Of a stretch of DNA of 6,137 bases, positions 1-6,137 are shown piece after piece. The position numbers were made by a program, and so were the translations under genes. The stretch covers positions 1 to 6,137 of the forward strand of contig JBCCZC010000361.1 in NCBI GenBank assembly GCA_039188505.1, given 5' to 3'. Each line of letters starts with the position of its first letter. The stretch's first letter is position 1. The notes beneath the pieces were generated by a model, which was not told the origin of the DNA, made no database searches, and was given only the letters and a program-made list of their open reading frames with translations. The stretch is from JBCCZC01 sp039188505 (lineage in GTDB: Bacteria > Pseudomonadota > Gammaproteobacteria > Xanthomonadales > SZUA-38).

Positions 1-1440
1 GCTCACATCCGGCCCCAGGCGACCTATGTCGACGAGAACGCCGCCGACTTCTGGCTCCGAGTGGAGACGCTGGAGCACGACCTCCGCCAGGTCTACCGGT
101 GGCTCGGTGTGCCGACCTGGACCGAGCTACCGCAGCGCCGCTCCCGCGATGGTCGCGCCGCGGACTATTCCTATGATCGCTTCTTCCTGCGGTCCGATGA
201 GCTGACGCCATCGCTGCGCGATCGGGTCAGGCAGATCTACGCGTCCGACTACGAGCTGCTGCGACGCGTCGAAAGGCGCCCGCGCTGGTCCAGCTCGGGA
301 AACGTTCGCGGGCCGGTTCGATCCAGCACGGGCGCCCGGCCCGCCGTTCACCCGGATCAGGTCGGCCCCGAAGACGCCGCTCGCCTCCTTGACGCCTTTG
401 CCGAAGAGAACGCGCGGCGGGAGCGTGTCATCGTGCTCCGCCTGGGATCCCGCGGATTCATGGCCGAGCTGACCTTCCTCGCCCGCGCCATGGCGTACGC
501 GTGGCTCAACGATCTCCAGCTGATCCTCGATTCGGCCGACTTCAGCTATGGCCATGCCGACGGCTGGCCCGACTATTTCCGGACCTTCAGCGCGCCCCCG
601 GAATCGATCGATTCCAGTCGGATCGTCGATGTTCTCGATTTCCACGGGGGCAACATGGCGCCACTGCAGCGAGTCCAGCGATTCATGCCTGACCTGCTGG
701 AGATCGGCGACCGCAGCTTTCGGTCCTGGACGTCGGTCCTCGCCGGCCTGACGGGCATCGCCTTCCAGCCCAGCGCGGCTTGCTGGCAAAGGCTGGAGCC
801 GATGATCGCGGGCCTGGCCCTGCCGCCGAACTACCTCGCCCTGCACATCAGGCGCGGCGACAAGGTCGATGACGAGGACATCTACTATCCAACGCCGCTT
901 TACCTCGAAAAGGCAGGCTTGCTGCCGCCCGACTGGGGCGTATTCGTCATGGGCGACGACTTCGCGGTGGTCACTGAAGTGCGACGCCATCTCGAGGACT
1001 GCGGGATGCGCAACACCGTGCACACGCTCTGCCCGGACACAGCCGCCGGCTTCGATGTCTTTGCGCTTCGCTCGGGCCGCCAGTTCATGACCGGCGGGAA
1101 CGGTGCCGAGGTCGCCGATGCCGATGGATCGTATGTTCGCGGGGAAACCGACCGTCTCCTCGCCGAGATGATCATCGCGGCGCAGGCCCGTCGCTTCGTA
1201 TCGACCGCTCGCTCCAACGTCGGCCTCGGGATTCGCTTTCTCCACCGCAACAGGGACGCTGTGCGCCTGCTGGATCGCAGCGAGGTCGAACCGTGGCTGG
1301 CGGCCGCATCGTCGAGGCCACGGTTTCCGGCCGCGCCGTCGGAACACGCGCGCTCGTCCTGGGACAATCCCCGGGTTGCCCTCGAACCGGGGCGCGGTAG
1401 ACGTAGGACGCCGGGCGGCGCGGGCATCCGGCGCGCTTGA
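1..1440 (+). CDS. Sulfotransferase-like / GT23 (NodZ/FUT8-like) fucosyltransferase fusion protein, 5'-partial
   Basis: The reading frame is open from base 1, so the gene begins upstream; 479 residues are visible. The GTG at 61 lies inside a domain and is not a credible start. About the first 90 residues resemble the C-terminal part of Sulfotransfer_2-type enzymes: a segment DFWLRVETLEHDLRQVYRWL, then a Tyr/Asp-rich stretch ending QIYASDYELL. The PAPS-binding motifs would lie off the left edge. A polar Arg/Ser/Pro linker (about 274-410) leads to a second domain with LRLGSRGFMAE (about 442-474), HIRRGDKVDDED (844-879) and RRFVSTARSNVGLG (about 1189-1230). These match, by eye, the FUT8/NodZ GDP-fucose-binding motif (HVRRTDK in FUT8) and the closing conserved segment. 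The predicted role is transfer of L-fucose or a related GDP-sugar to a glycan, plus sulfation, in the cytoplasm. The last 45 or so residues are Arg/Pro/Gly/Ala-rich and look non-domain. The stop overlaps the next start. The GT23-like call is firmer than the sulfotransferase call. Confidence 0.8.
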   Translation, partial: AHIRPQATYVDENAADFWLRVETLEHDLRQVYRWLGVPTWTELPQRRSRDGRAADYSYDRFFLRSDELTPSLRDRVRQIYASDYELLRRVERRPRWSSSGNVRGPVRSSTGARPAVHPDQVGPEDAARLLDAFAEENARRERVIVLRLGSRGFMAELTFLARAMAYAWLNDLQLILDSADFSYGHADGWPDYFRTFSAPPESIDSSRIVDVLDFHGGNMAPLQRVQRFMPDLLEIGDRSFRSWTSVLAGLTGIAFQPSAACWQRLEPMIAGLALPPNYLALHIRRGDKVDDEDIYYPTPLYLEKAGLLPPDWGVFVMGDDFAVVTEVRRHLEDCGMRNTVHTLCPDTAAGFDVFALRSGRQFMTGGNGAEVADADGSYVRGETDRLLAEMIIAAQARRFVSTARSNVGLGIRFLHRNRDAVRLLDRSEVEPWLAAASSRPRFPAAPSEHARSSWDNPRVALEPGRGRRRTPGGAGIRRA

Positions 1441-3221
1441 AGACCGCCGACGCGACCGTCGTCATCCCCTCGGCCAACCGGCCGCGTCTTCTGGCGCAAA
1501 CACTCGAGTGCCTCCTGCCGCACATGCGCCGCCATGACCTGGCGGTGCTCATCGGGGAGAACGTCGCGTTCACCCGCGAACTTCGGCGGACGGTCGAGCG
1601 CTTCGTGGTCGACCACGAAGTCCGCCGGCTCGAACTGCTGGACCTGTGCCGGCCGGGCGTGCCAGCGCCAGGCCAGGCCAACATGCTGCGCGCCGTCGAC
1701 GAACTCTACGAGCGGGTCGAAACGCCGCTCATCTTTCACTGTGAGGATGACTGGTGGTTGGCCGATGAGGATTTTCTCACTCCGTCCTGCCGCATCCTCG
1801 CCGACGACGACCGGGTTCTCCTCGTTCGGCTCACGGGCGATCTCTACCCGCCGCTGGATGACTCCGGCCCGGCGATGAAGACGACGGTCGGAGACCGGGA
1901 CTGGGGCTATTCGCTGTCGCGCTACGGCGGGGCGGGCGGTGCGTACGGGGCGTTCACCTTTCACCCGGGCCTGCGCCGACGCTCGGATTATTGCGACCAC
2001 TTCGCGCCGTACCAGCGGTTCTCGCATGAGGCCAAGATCTCGCGGCACAGCCAGTCCCTGGGCTTCCGGGAGGCGATCCTCGATGGCGTTCACGCCAGGC
2101 ACCAGGGTGCCCAGGCGTCACGGCTGGGAGCAGGAGGCCGCCAGCAGTGGGTCCGCCCCTGCCTCGACAGCGCCGCAGCGCCGACGGCGAGTCACATCGA
2201 TACGGACAGCGACCCGGGCATGTATCGGCTGACAAACGCCATCGTTGATCGCAGCGGCCGCAAACCGCGCATCACCCTGTTCGCGAATTCCCTGCCGGCG
2301 ACTCTCCTCGCCGACGAGGCGACGCAGACCTGGATCGATTTTCGTCTGGCAGACGGCGATCACCGGCCGGTGCCGCCCAGCTCTCCGGAATCGATCTTTC
2401 TGTTCCTGCCGCTCCCCAATCCCGCCCATCGCCTGCACGACTGCCTGTTTTCTGTCGCGCTCCGCCACCTGGGTTCCGGCTTCGATGCGCACGTCGTGGC
2501 GAGTTCGGAGCCGACAGCGCCCTACGATGCTGACTGGGGACTCTGGCTCTATGAGACGCTCGGGTTGATCCGACGGGAGCAGGAAGTGGTCGCCACCGGG
2601 CCGACCGACCTGATCCACTGTCGCGAGCTCCTGCTGCCCAAGTACATGCGGCATCGGTTTGCCGCGGACTGGAGCCGCGAACGGAGCGAGCAGAAGCATG
2701 ACTACATCGACCGGGCCGCCGGGCTGTATCCCCTCGATCGGCTCCAGGCGCTGCGCGGCCTGGCCTGGCAGCGTAGCGGCTGTTCGATCGGCAACACCCG
2801 CGGCGGCACCGTGCTTGTCTATGACCGGGGCGACGCCGGGCGCCGTCGGTGGGCGCTGGATTCAACGAGCCGTGCTCGACTCGCCTCCCGGCTCGAGACT
2901 TCCGGGCGCCGCGTTCGATTCATTTCCGCAGAGTACGGCCAGCTGAAACCCGCCGAGCAGGCCATGCTCTTCCACGGGGCCGACGCGATCGTGATGCCTC
3001 ACGGCGCCGCGGCCTCTAACCTGCTCTTCGCGAGGCCGGGCACGACCGTCATCGAGCTGACGGCGACCCTGGAGACGCCCGGCTGGATCAGCTTCGCAGA
3101 GCGCCTCGGCATCCGGCACCACGCGATCCTGGCCCGGGATCTTCGGGATCCCCATGGCCAGCACGAGTTCAGGACATCCACAGCCGAGCTGGACCAGATC
3201 ATCGGCATCGTCACCGCCTGA
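1437..3221 (+). CDS. Two-domain glycosyltransferase: GT2-like N-terminus, GT61-like C-terminus
   Basis: The protein has 594 residues. Residues about 5-225 look like a GT2-type GT-A fold: an opening strand TVVIPSANRPRLL (8-20), the sequence HCEDDWW (101-107) supplying the DxD-like metal and nucleotide-sugar site, and a later HARHQG (219-224). Residues about 275-590 resemble GT61/DUF563 enzymes: HRLHDCLF (331-338), comparable to the early conserved His/Asp segment of EOGT/POMGNT2 proteins, and the signature PHGAAASNLLFARPGTTVIE (521-540). No signal peptide or membrane segment is evident, so it is probably cytosolic or peripheral and may add two successive sugars; donors and acceptors cannot be read from the sequence. 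The TTG start at 1437 is chosen because an in-frame TAG sits at 1404-1406, no ATG or GTG lies between, and the next ATG (codon 30) would remove the first strand. There is no good Shine-Dalgarno, so translation is probably coupled through the TTGA overlap with the upstream gene. Confidence 0.82.
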   Translation: MKTADATVVIPSANRPRLLAQTLECLLPHMRRHDLAVLIGENVAFTRELRRTVERFVVDHEVRRLELLDLCRPGVPAPGQANMLRAVDELYERVETPLIFHCEDDWWLADEDFLTPSCRILADDDRVLLVRLTGDLYPPLDDSGPAMKTTVGDRDWGYSLSRYGGAGGAYGAFTFHPGLRRRSDYCDHFAPYQRFSHEAKISRHSQSLGFREAILDGVHARHQGAQASRLGAGGRQQWVRPCLDSAAAPTASHIDTDSDPGMYRLTNAIVDRSGRKPRITLFANSLPATLLADEATQTWIDFRLADGDHRPVPPSSPESIFLFLPLPNPAHRLHDCLFSVALRHLGSGFDAHVVASSEPTAPYDADWGLWLYETLGLIRREQEVVATGPTDLIHCRELLLPKYMRHRFAADWSRERSEQKHDYIDRAAGLYPLDRLQALRGLAWQRSGCSIGNTRGGTVLVYDRGDAGRRRWALDSTSRARLASRLETSGRRVRFISAEYGQLKPAEQAMLFHGADAIVMPHGAAASNLLFARPGTTVIELTATLETPGWISFAERLGIRHHAILARDLRDPHGQHEFRTSTAELDQIIGIVTA

Positions 3222-3313
3222 AGGCCCACGGGCAGGGGCTGCGGACTCAGCGCGCTCTACCGAGCTTGCGAATCGCTCGCCACTCGGCCAGAGTTCCTGA
3301 CCTTGAACGGCTT
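3222..3313. other. Short intergenic gap, no clear promoter or terminator
   Basis: This is the only real break between genes in the window. I see no stable GC-rich hairpin followed by a T run, and no convincing -35/-10 pair. A TTGCGA at 3266-3271 has no acceptable -10 partner at the expected distance. A TTG at 3303 is in frame with the epimerase but would only add eight residues ahead of a better-supported ATG. The gap is compatible with continued transcription from the upstream genes, although a promoter of unknown type cannot be excluded. Confidence 0.5.
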
Positions 3314-3320
3314 GGAGGAG
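3314..3320 (+). promoter_or_regulatory. Ribosome binding site of the epimerase gene
   Basis: GGAGGAG lies six bases upstream of the ATG at 3327, which is near-ideal Shine-Dalgarno strength and spacing. It decides the start in favour of 3327 over the in-frame TTG at 3303, which lies upstream of this site. It is the strongest ribosome binding site in the window, so this gene is probably translated independently of its upstream neighbour. Confidence 0.8.
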
Positions 3321-3326
3321 CGGAGG

Positions 3327-4346
3327 ATGGGCTTCTGGCAGGGACGAAAGGCGCTGGTCACGGGCGGCGCATCATTCATCGGATCCAACCTCGTCGAGAA
3401 GCTTCTCGAGCAAGGGGCCTCGGTGCGCGTCGTCGACGATCTGAGCAGCGGGGAACGGGAGAACATCGCCGGCTTCATCGCCAACGGCGATATCGATTTT
3501 CTGACCGCGGACCTACGGGACGCCGACGTGACCCGGCGGGCAATGGACGGCATTCACGTGGTCTTCCACATCGCGGCCGACCACGGCGGACGCGGCTACG
3601 TCGAGCTGCACCAGGCGGGCCCGGCATCCAACCTCTTCCTCGACGGCCTGGTGTTCTACGAGGCACTCAAGGCCGGCGTCGAGAAGGTGGTCTTCGCGTC
3701 CAGCGGGTGCGTCTATCCCAATCACCTCCAGTCGAATCCGCGTGAGCTTCTCTATCTGAACGAAGGGCTGGTGAAACCGCCCTACGACGCCGACAACCTC
3801 TACGGCTGGGCGAAGCTGATGGGCGAACTGACGCTCCAGGCCTACGCGAAGGAGCACGGGCTGCCGACCGCGAGCTGCCGGTACTTCACCGTCTACGGTC
3901 CGCGCGGCGTCGAGAATCACGCCGTGATCGCGATGATCGCGCGCGCGCTGGTGCGCCAGGACCCCTTCGAGGTCTGGGGCGACGGCACTCAGATCAGGAA
4001 CTGGACCTACGTCGACGACATCGTGAGCGGGACGCTGCTGGCCGCCGAGCGGATCGATGACGGCACTGCCGTCAACCTCGGGACCATGGAGCGCGTGCAG
4101 GTCATCGACGCCGTCCGCGCGGTGGTTGGCTACGCGGGCTACGATCCGGAGATCAAGCTCCTGACCGACATGCCCACCGGCCCGCTGAACCGCGTCGCCG
4201 ACAACCGGCTGGCCTCCGAGCTGCTCGACTGGAGTCCGGAGGTGCGCTTCGCCGATGGTCTCAAGCGCACGATGGACTGGTACTTCGCCAATCGGACCCC
4301 CGCCCACGCCCAGGCCGCGCTCGACTCTGCCCTGACGGAGCGGTGA
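3327..4346 (+). CDS. NAD-dependent sugar-nucleotide epimerase (extended SDR, GDP-mannose 3,5-epimerase-like)
   Basis: The protein has 339 residues, usual for extended SDR epimerase/dehydratases. It has the N-terminal Rossmann motif TGGASFIG (12-19), where Ser16 takes the place of the middle Gly of TGxxGxxG, and acidic residues Asp37-Asp38 for the NAD ribose. Further motifs are AADHGGRGY (83-91), ASSGCVYP (124-131), the catalytic YGWAK (Tyr159, Lys163), TVYGPRG (188-194) and FEVWGDGTQIRNWTYVDD (214-231). The AADxGGxG segment, the Cys in SSxCxYP and the FExWGDGxQ segment recall plant-type GDP-mannose 3,5-epimerase, which makes GDP-L-galactose/L-gulose. Where that enzyme has a catalytic Lys after the YGP motif, His198 seems to sit here, as in GDP-fucose synthase (alignment by eye). 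It is cytosolic and probably supplies a nucleotide sugar to the neighbouring transferases. It could instead be another UDP- or GDP-sugar 4-epimerase or dehydratase; the fold is certain, the substrate is not. Confidence 0.88.
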   Translation: MGFWQGRKALVTGGASFIGSNLVEKLLEQGASVRVVDDLSSGERENIAGFIANGDIDFLTADLRDADVTRRAMDGIHVVFHIAADHGGRGYVELHQAGPASNLFLDGLVFYEALKAGVEKVVFASSGCVYPNHLQSNPRELLYLNEGLVKPPYDADNLYGWAKLMGELTLQAYAKEHGLPTASCRYFTVYGPRGVENHAVIAMIARALVRQDPFEVWGDGTQIRNWTYVDDIVSGTLLAAERIDDGTAVNLGTMERVQVIDAVRAVVGYAGYDPEIKLLTDMPTGPLNRVADNRLASELLDWSPEVRFADGLKRTMDWYFANRTPAHAQAALDSALTER

Positions 4347-4378
4347 TGCGACGCGCCACCATCCTGCATCGCCCGTGA
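4346..4378 (+). CDS. Possible ten-codon linking ORF between epimerase and acyltransferase genes
   Basis: An ATG overlaps the epimerase stop (TGATG, 4344-4348), preceded by GGAG at 4337-4340 with a five-base spacer. It reads MRRATILHRP and stops at TGA 4376-4378, which overlaps the GTG start of the acyltransferase gene (GTGA, 4375-4378). The acyltransferase start has no visible Shine-Dalgarno of its own, so terminating ribosomes could reinitiate there. The peptide need not have a function. This may be chance, because such short ORFs arise easily; the double overlap plus a usable binding site is the only support. Confidence 0.3.
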   Translation: MRRATILHRP

Positions 4379-5772
4379 GCTTCGTCTCCTGGGCGTTTGC
4401 GGGGCTCTACCTCGTGGCCCTGGGGCTGCGGTGGTCCATCGGGCGGGACCCGCGCTGGCGCATCACGACCCTCCTCGTTCTGAGCTGGATCTTCTACGCC
4501 TGGCATATCCCCGCGCTGCTGATCCTGATTGTCTTCAGCACGCTCACCGACTATGTAGCCGCCCGGCTATTGGCCGGACTGCCGCAATCCATGGCGCACC
4601 GTCGACGGCTGGTTCTCGGCACGTCGCTGGTGGTGAACCTCGGACTCCTGGGCTGGTTCAAGTATGCCGGTTTCCTTGCCCGCGCGATCAGTGACGCGTC
4701 GGGCATCGGCGTTCCCGTTCCCGAGGTCGTGCTGCCGATCGGCATTTCCTTCTACACCTTCCAGTCGATGAGCTACACGATCGACGTCTACCGGCAACAG
4801 GTTCGCGCCGAGACCAGCTTCCTCCGGGTGGCCTGCTACATCGCGTTCTTTCCCCAGCTCGTGGCGGGCCCGATCGTTCGGGCGAGCGAATTCCTATATC
4901 AGTTCTCGCGGCGGCGTCGCTTCCATGCCCGCGTTTTCGCCGAGGGGGCGTACCTGATTGTCCGAGGGCTGTTCCTCAAGCTGGTGGTGGCGGACAACCT
5001 CGGGGTGGTTGTCGACACCTACTGGGACCAGGCCGCGGCGGAGCCCGGAGGCATCCTGGCGTTCTCCCTACTCGTGTTCTTCGCCTGCCAGCTCTTCTGC
5101 GACTTCGCGGGCTACGTCGACATCGCCCGGGGGGTGGCCCTGCAGCTCGGCTTCCGTCTGCCGATCAACTTCAACGCGCCGTACATCGCCATGACGTTCT
5201 CATCGTTCTGGCGCCGCTGGCACATCACCCTCTCACAATGGATGCGCGACTATCTCTACGTGCCGCTGGGCGGCAGCAGACGCGGCCGGGTGCGCGGGCT
5301 GATCAACGTGCTGATCGTGATGCTCATCAGCGGGCTCTGGCACGGGGCGAACTGGACCTTTGTCGCCTGGGGCGGGGTGCTTGGCCTGGGTCTCGTCGCC
5401 GAGCGACTGCTTCGGATCGACGGGCGCCCGACCGCGGTTCTGTGGGGCTGGTTCGCCGTGGTCCAGGTCACGTGGATCCTGAGCATGAGCCTCTTTCGCT
5501 CATCGGACATCGGCCAGGGCACCGACCTCATCGAACATGCCCTCACCGGTGTGTTCGATCCATCCGTTCGGCCGGATACCGCGGGTCTGCTCGTCTTCGG
5601 CTGGTGGCTCACGCTGCCGGTGTGGGTGCTGCACGTGCGGGCAGCGCTCGCCGAGCGTCGGATCGTGGCGCTGCCCGGGACCTTCGAGCGTTGCGCCATC
5701 GCCGGCGGCATGGCTGCGATGATCATCATGCTCTACACCACCTCCCAGCAGTTCATCTACTTCCAGTTCTGA
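4375..5772 (+). CDS. MBOAT-family membrane O-acyltransferase (AlgI/DltB-like)
   Basis: A 465-residue polytopic membrane protein, the usual size for AlgI-type enzymes that move acyl groups (normally acetyl) across the cytoplasmic membrane for O-acylation of polysaccharides. Hydrophobic segments occur around residues 31-55, 79-98, 150-170, 190-210, 226-250, 306-330, 354-374, 404-422 and 441-458. Family hallmarks are LPIGISFYTFQSMSYTIDVY (120-139), FFPQLVAGPIVR (158-169), FWRRWHITLSQWMRDYLYVP (278-297, with His283) and GLWHGANW (320-327, with the expected catalytic His323). The C-terminus QFIYFQF is also typical of the family. GTG at 4375 is the first possible start after the in-frame stop at 4333-4335, and it begins the first hydrophobic segment. 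No Shine-Dalgarno is visible, so translation is probably coupled from upstream. The downstream SGNH-like gene overlaps its stop, the normal partner arrangement. The family is near certain; the acceptor glycan is inferred from the neighbours. Confidence 0.96.
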   Translation: MSFVSWAFAGLYLVALGLRWSIGRDPRWRITTLLVLSWIFYAWHIPALLILIVFSTLTDYVAARLLAGLPQSMAHRRRLVLGTSLVVNLGLLGWFKYAGFLARAISDASGIGVPVPEVVLPIGISFYTFQSMSYTIDVYRQQVRAETSFLRVACYIAFFPQLVAGPIVRASEFLYQFSRRRRFHARVFAEGAYLIVRGLFLKLVVADNLGVVVDTYWDQAAAEPGGILAFSLLVFFACQLFCDFAGYVDIARGVALQLGFRLPINFNAPYIAMTFSSFWRRWHITLSQWMRDYLYVPLGGSRRGRVRGLINVLIVMLISGLWHGANWTFVAWGGVLGLGLVAERLLRIDGRPTAVLWGWFAVVQVTWILSMSLFRSSDIGQGTDLIEHALTGVFDPSVRPDTAGLLVFGWWLTLPVWVLHVRAALAERRIVALPGTFERCAIAGGMAAMIIMLYTTSQQFIYFQF

Positions 5773-6137
5773 TGGCGAAACGACGGACAGGCGCAGCAAT
5801 GGTCGGAGCGCTGCTCTTCGGGGCGGCGTTCCTGGCGGTCGCCCTGCTACTGCCCCACGGCGATCTCCGACCGGGAGACCTGCCGCAGCGCCAGACGACA
5901 CCGGACCTCGCGGATCCGGGCAGCGATGCATTCTTCGCCTTCACGGTGGACGAGGACCTCAGCCATGTCGCCCTCTTCCACGACCTTGCCGGGACGATCG
6001 ACGCAGCTCGGCGGGCCGATATTCTCCTGATCGGAAATTCCCGCGCCCAGCTGGGCTGGCGCGAGGACGTGATCCAGCGGGAGGCGCAGGCGCTGGGGCT
6101 CGAGGTCTTCAATCTGGCGGTCGGGCACGGGGAGACC
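5772..6137 (+). CDS. Membrane-anchored SGNH-hydrolase-like protein, probable MBOAT partner, 3'-partial
   Basis: The ATG overlaps the acyltransferase stop (TGATG, 5770-5774), and the frame stays open to the right edge, giving the first 122 residues. A positively charged start (MAKRR) precedes a single hydrophobic segment (about residues 9-28), indicating an N-terminal anchor or uncleaved signal with the rest outside the cytoplasm. After a polar linker comes ADILLIGNSRAQLGW (82-96), which looks like the strand and nucleophile loop of an SGNH/GDSL fold (block I, Ser90). EVFNLAVGHG (111-120) is a likely block II. Such proteins, related to AlgX/AlgJ and to DUF1574-type families, commonly follow MBOAT genes and complete acetyl transfer to the polysaccharide in the periplasm. 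The Asp/His block that would complete the catalytic site lies beyond the window, so catalytic competence cannot be judged. No Shine-Dalgarno is visible; coupling to the upstream gene is likely. Confidence 0.8.
   Translation, partial: MAKRRTGAAMVGALLFGAAFLAVALLLPHGDLRPGDLPQRQTTPDLADPGSDAFFAFTVDEDLSHVALFHDLAGTIDAARRADILLIGNSRAQLGWREDVIQREAQALGLEVFNLAVGHGET

Noticed and set aside
61..63. GTG at 61 as the start of the first gene
   Set aside because: The frame is open to base 1, and the residues encoded upstream continue the sulfotransferase-like segment, so the true start lies left of the window.
127..1347. A 406-codon open frame on the - strand opposite the sulfotransferase-GT23 gene
   Set aside because: It is a shadow of GC-rich codon usage on the + strand. 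The translation shows no recognisable domain, and the + strand frame carries clear family motifs.
900..2102. A 400-codon open frame on the - strand spanning two + strand genes
   Set aside because: It crosses the junction of two well-supported + strand genes, has no recognisable motifs, and is explained by high GC.
3131..3159. Hairpin: GGGATC and GATCCC arms around TTCGG, flanked by GGCC/GGCC
   Set aside because: It lies inside the GT61-domain coding sequence about 60 bases before the stop, has no T run, and coincides with a coded RDLRDP repeat. It is not supported as a terminator, though it could form in the mRNA.
3303..3305. TTG at 3303 as the epimerase start
   Set aside because: The ATG at 3327 has GGAGGAG six bases upstream and places the Rossmann strand at the usual distance from the N-terminus.
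3513..4307. A 264-codon open frame on the - strand opposite the epimerase
   Set aside because: It is a mirror of the epimerase coding frame, with no motif of its own.

Overview
The window is a compact, GC-rich stretch with every supported gene on the + strand, and it reads as part of a surface-glycan (exopolysaccharide, capsule or O-antigen) biosynthesis and decoration locus. The base composition, the AlgI/DltB-type membrane O-acyltransferase, and the tightly overlapping glycosyltransferase genes suggest a high-GC Gram-negative bacterium, probably a proteobacterium. Nothing in the window fixes the genus, and no rRNA, tRNA, mobile element, CRISPR array or origin is visible.

Layout from left to right. 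Bases 1-1440 are the 3' part of a gene open at the left edge. It carries the end of a sulfotransferase-like domain joined to a GT23/NodZ-like (alpha-1,6-fucosyltransferase-type) domain with an HIRRGDK motif. Overlapping it by four bases (TTGA), 1437-3221 encodes a second two-domain protein, with an N-terminal GT2-like glycosyltransferase and a C-terminal GT61-like (DUF563) glycosyltransferase. After a gap of about 105 bases without a convincing promoter or terminator, 3327-4346 encodes an extended-SDR NAD-dependent sugar-nucleotide epimerase that resembles GDP-mannose 3,5-epimerase. A possible ten-codon linking ORF (4346-4378) bridges to an MBOAT O-acyltransferase (4375-5772). The MBOAT gene overlaps the start of a membrane-anchored SGNH-hydrolase-like protein (5772 to the right edge, incomplete).

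Working model (inference): the epimerase supplies an activated sugar, possibly a GDP-L-hexose. The two fused transferases, with three glycosyltransferase domains between them, build a glycan. The sulfotransferase domain may sulfate it, perhaps on the residue added by its own GT23-like partner. The MBOAT and SGNH pair would O-acetylate it at or beyond the cytoplasmic membrane. Fucose-type transfer, sulfation and acetylation also occur together in the decoration of rhizobial Nod factors (NodZ, NoeE, NolL). Here two of these activities appear to be fused in one polypeptide, which is the most distinctive feature of the window.
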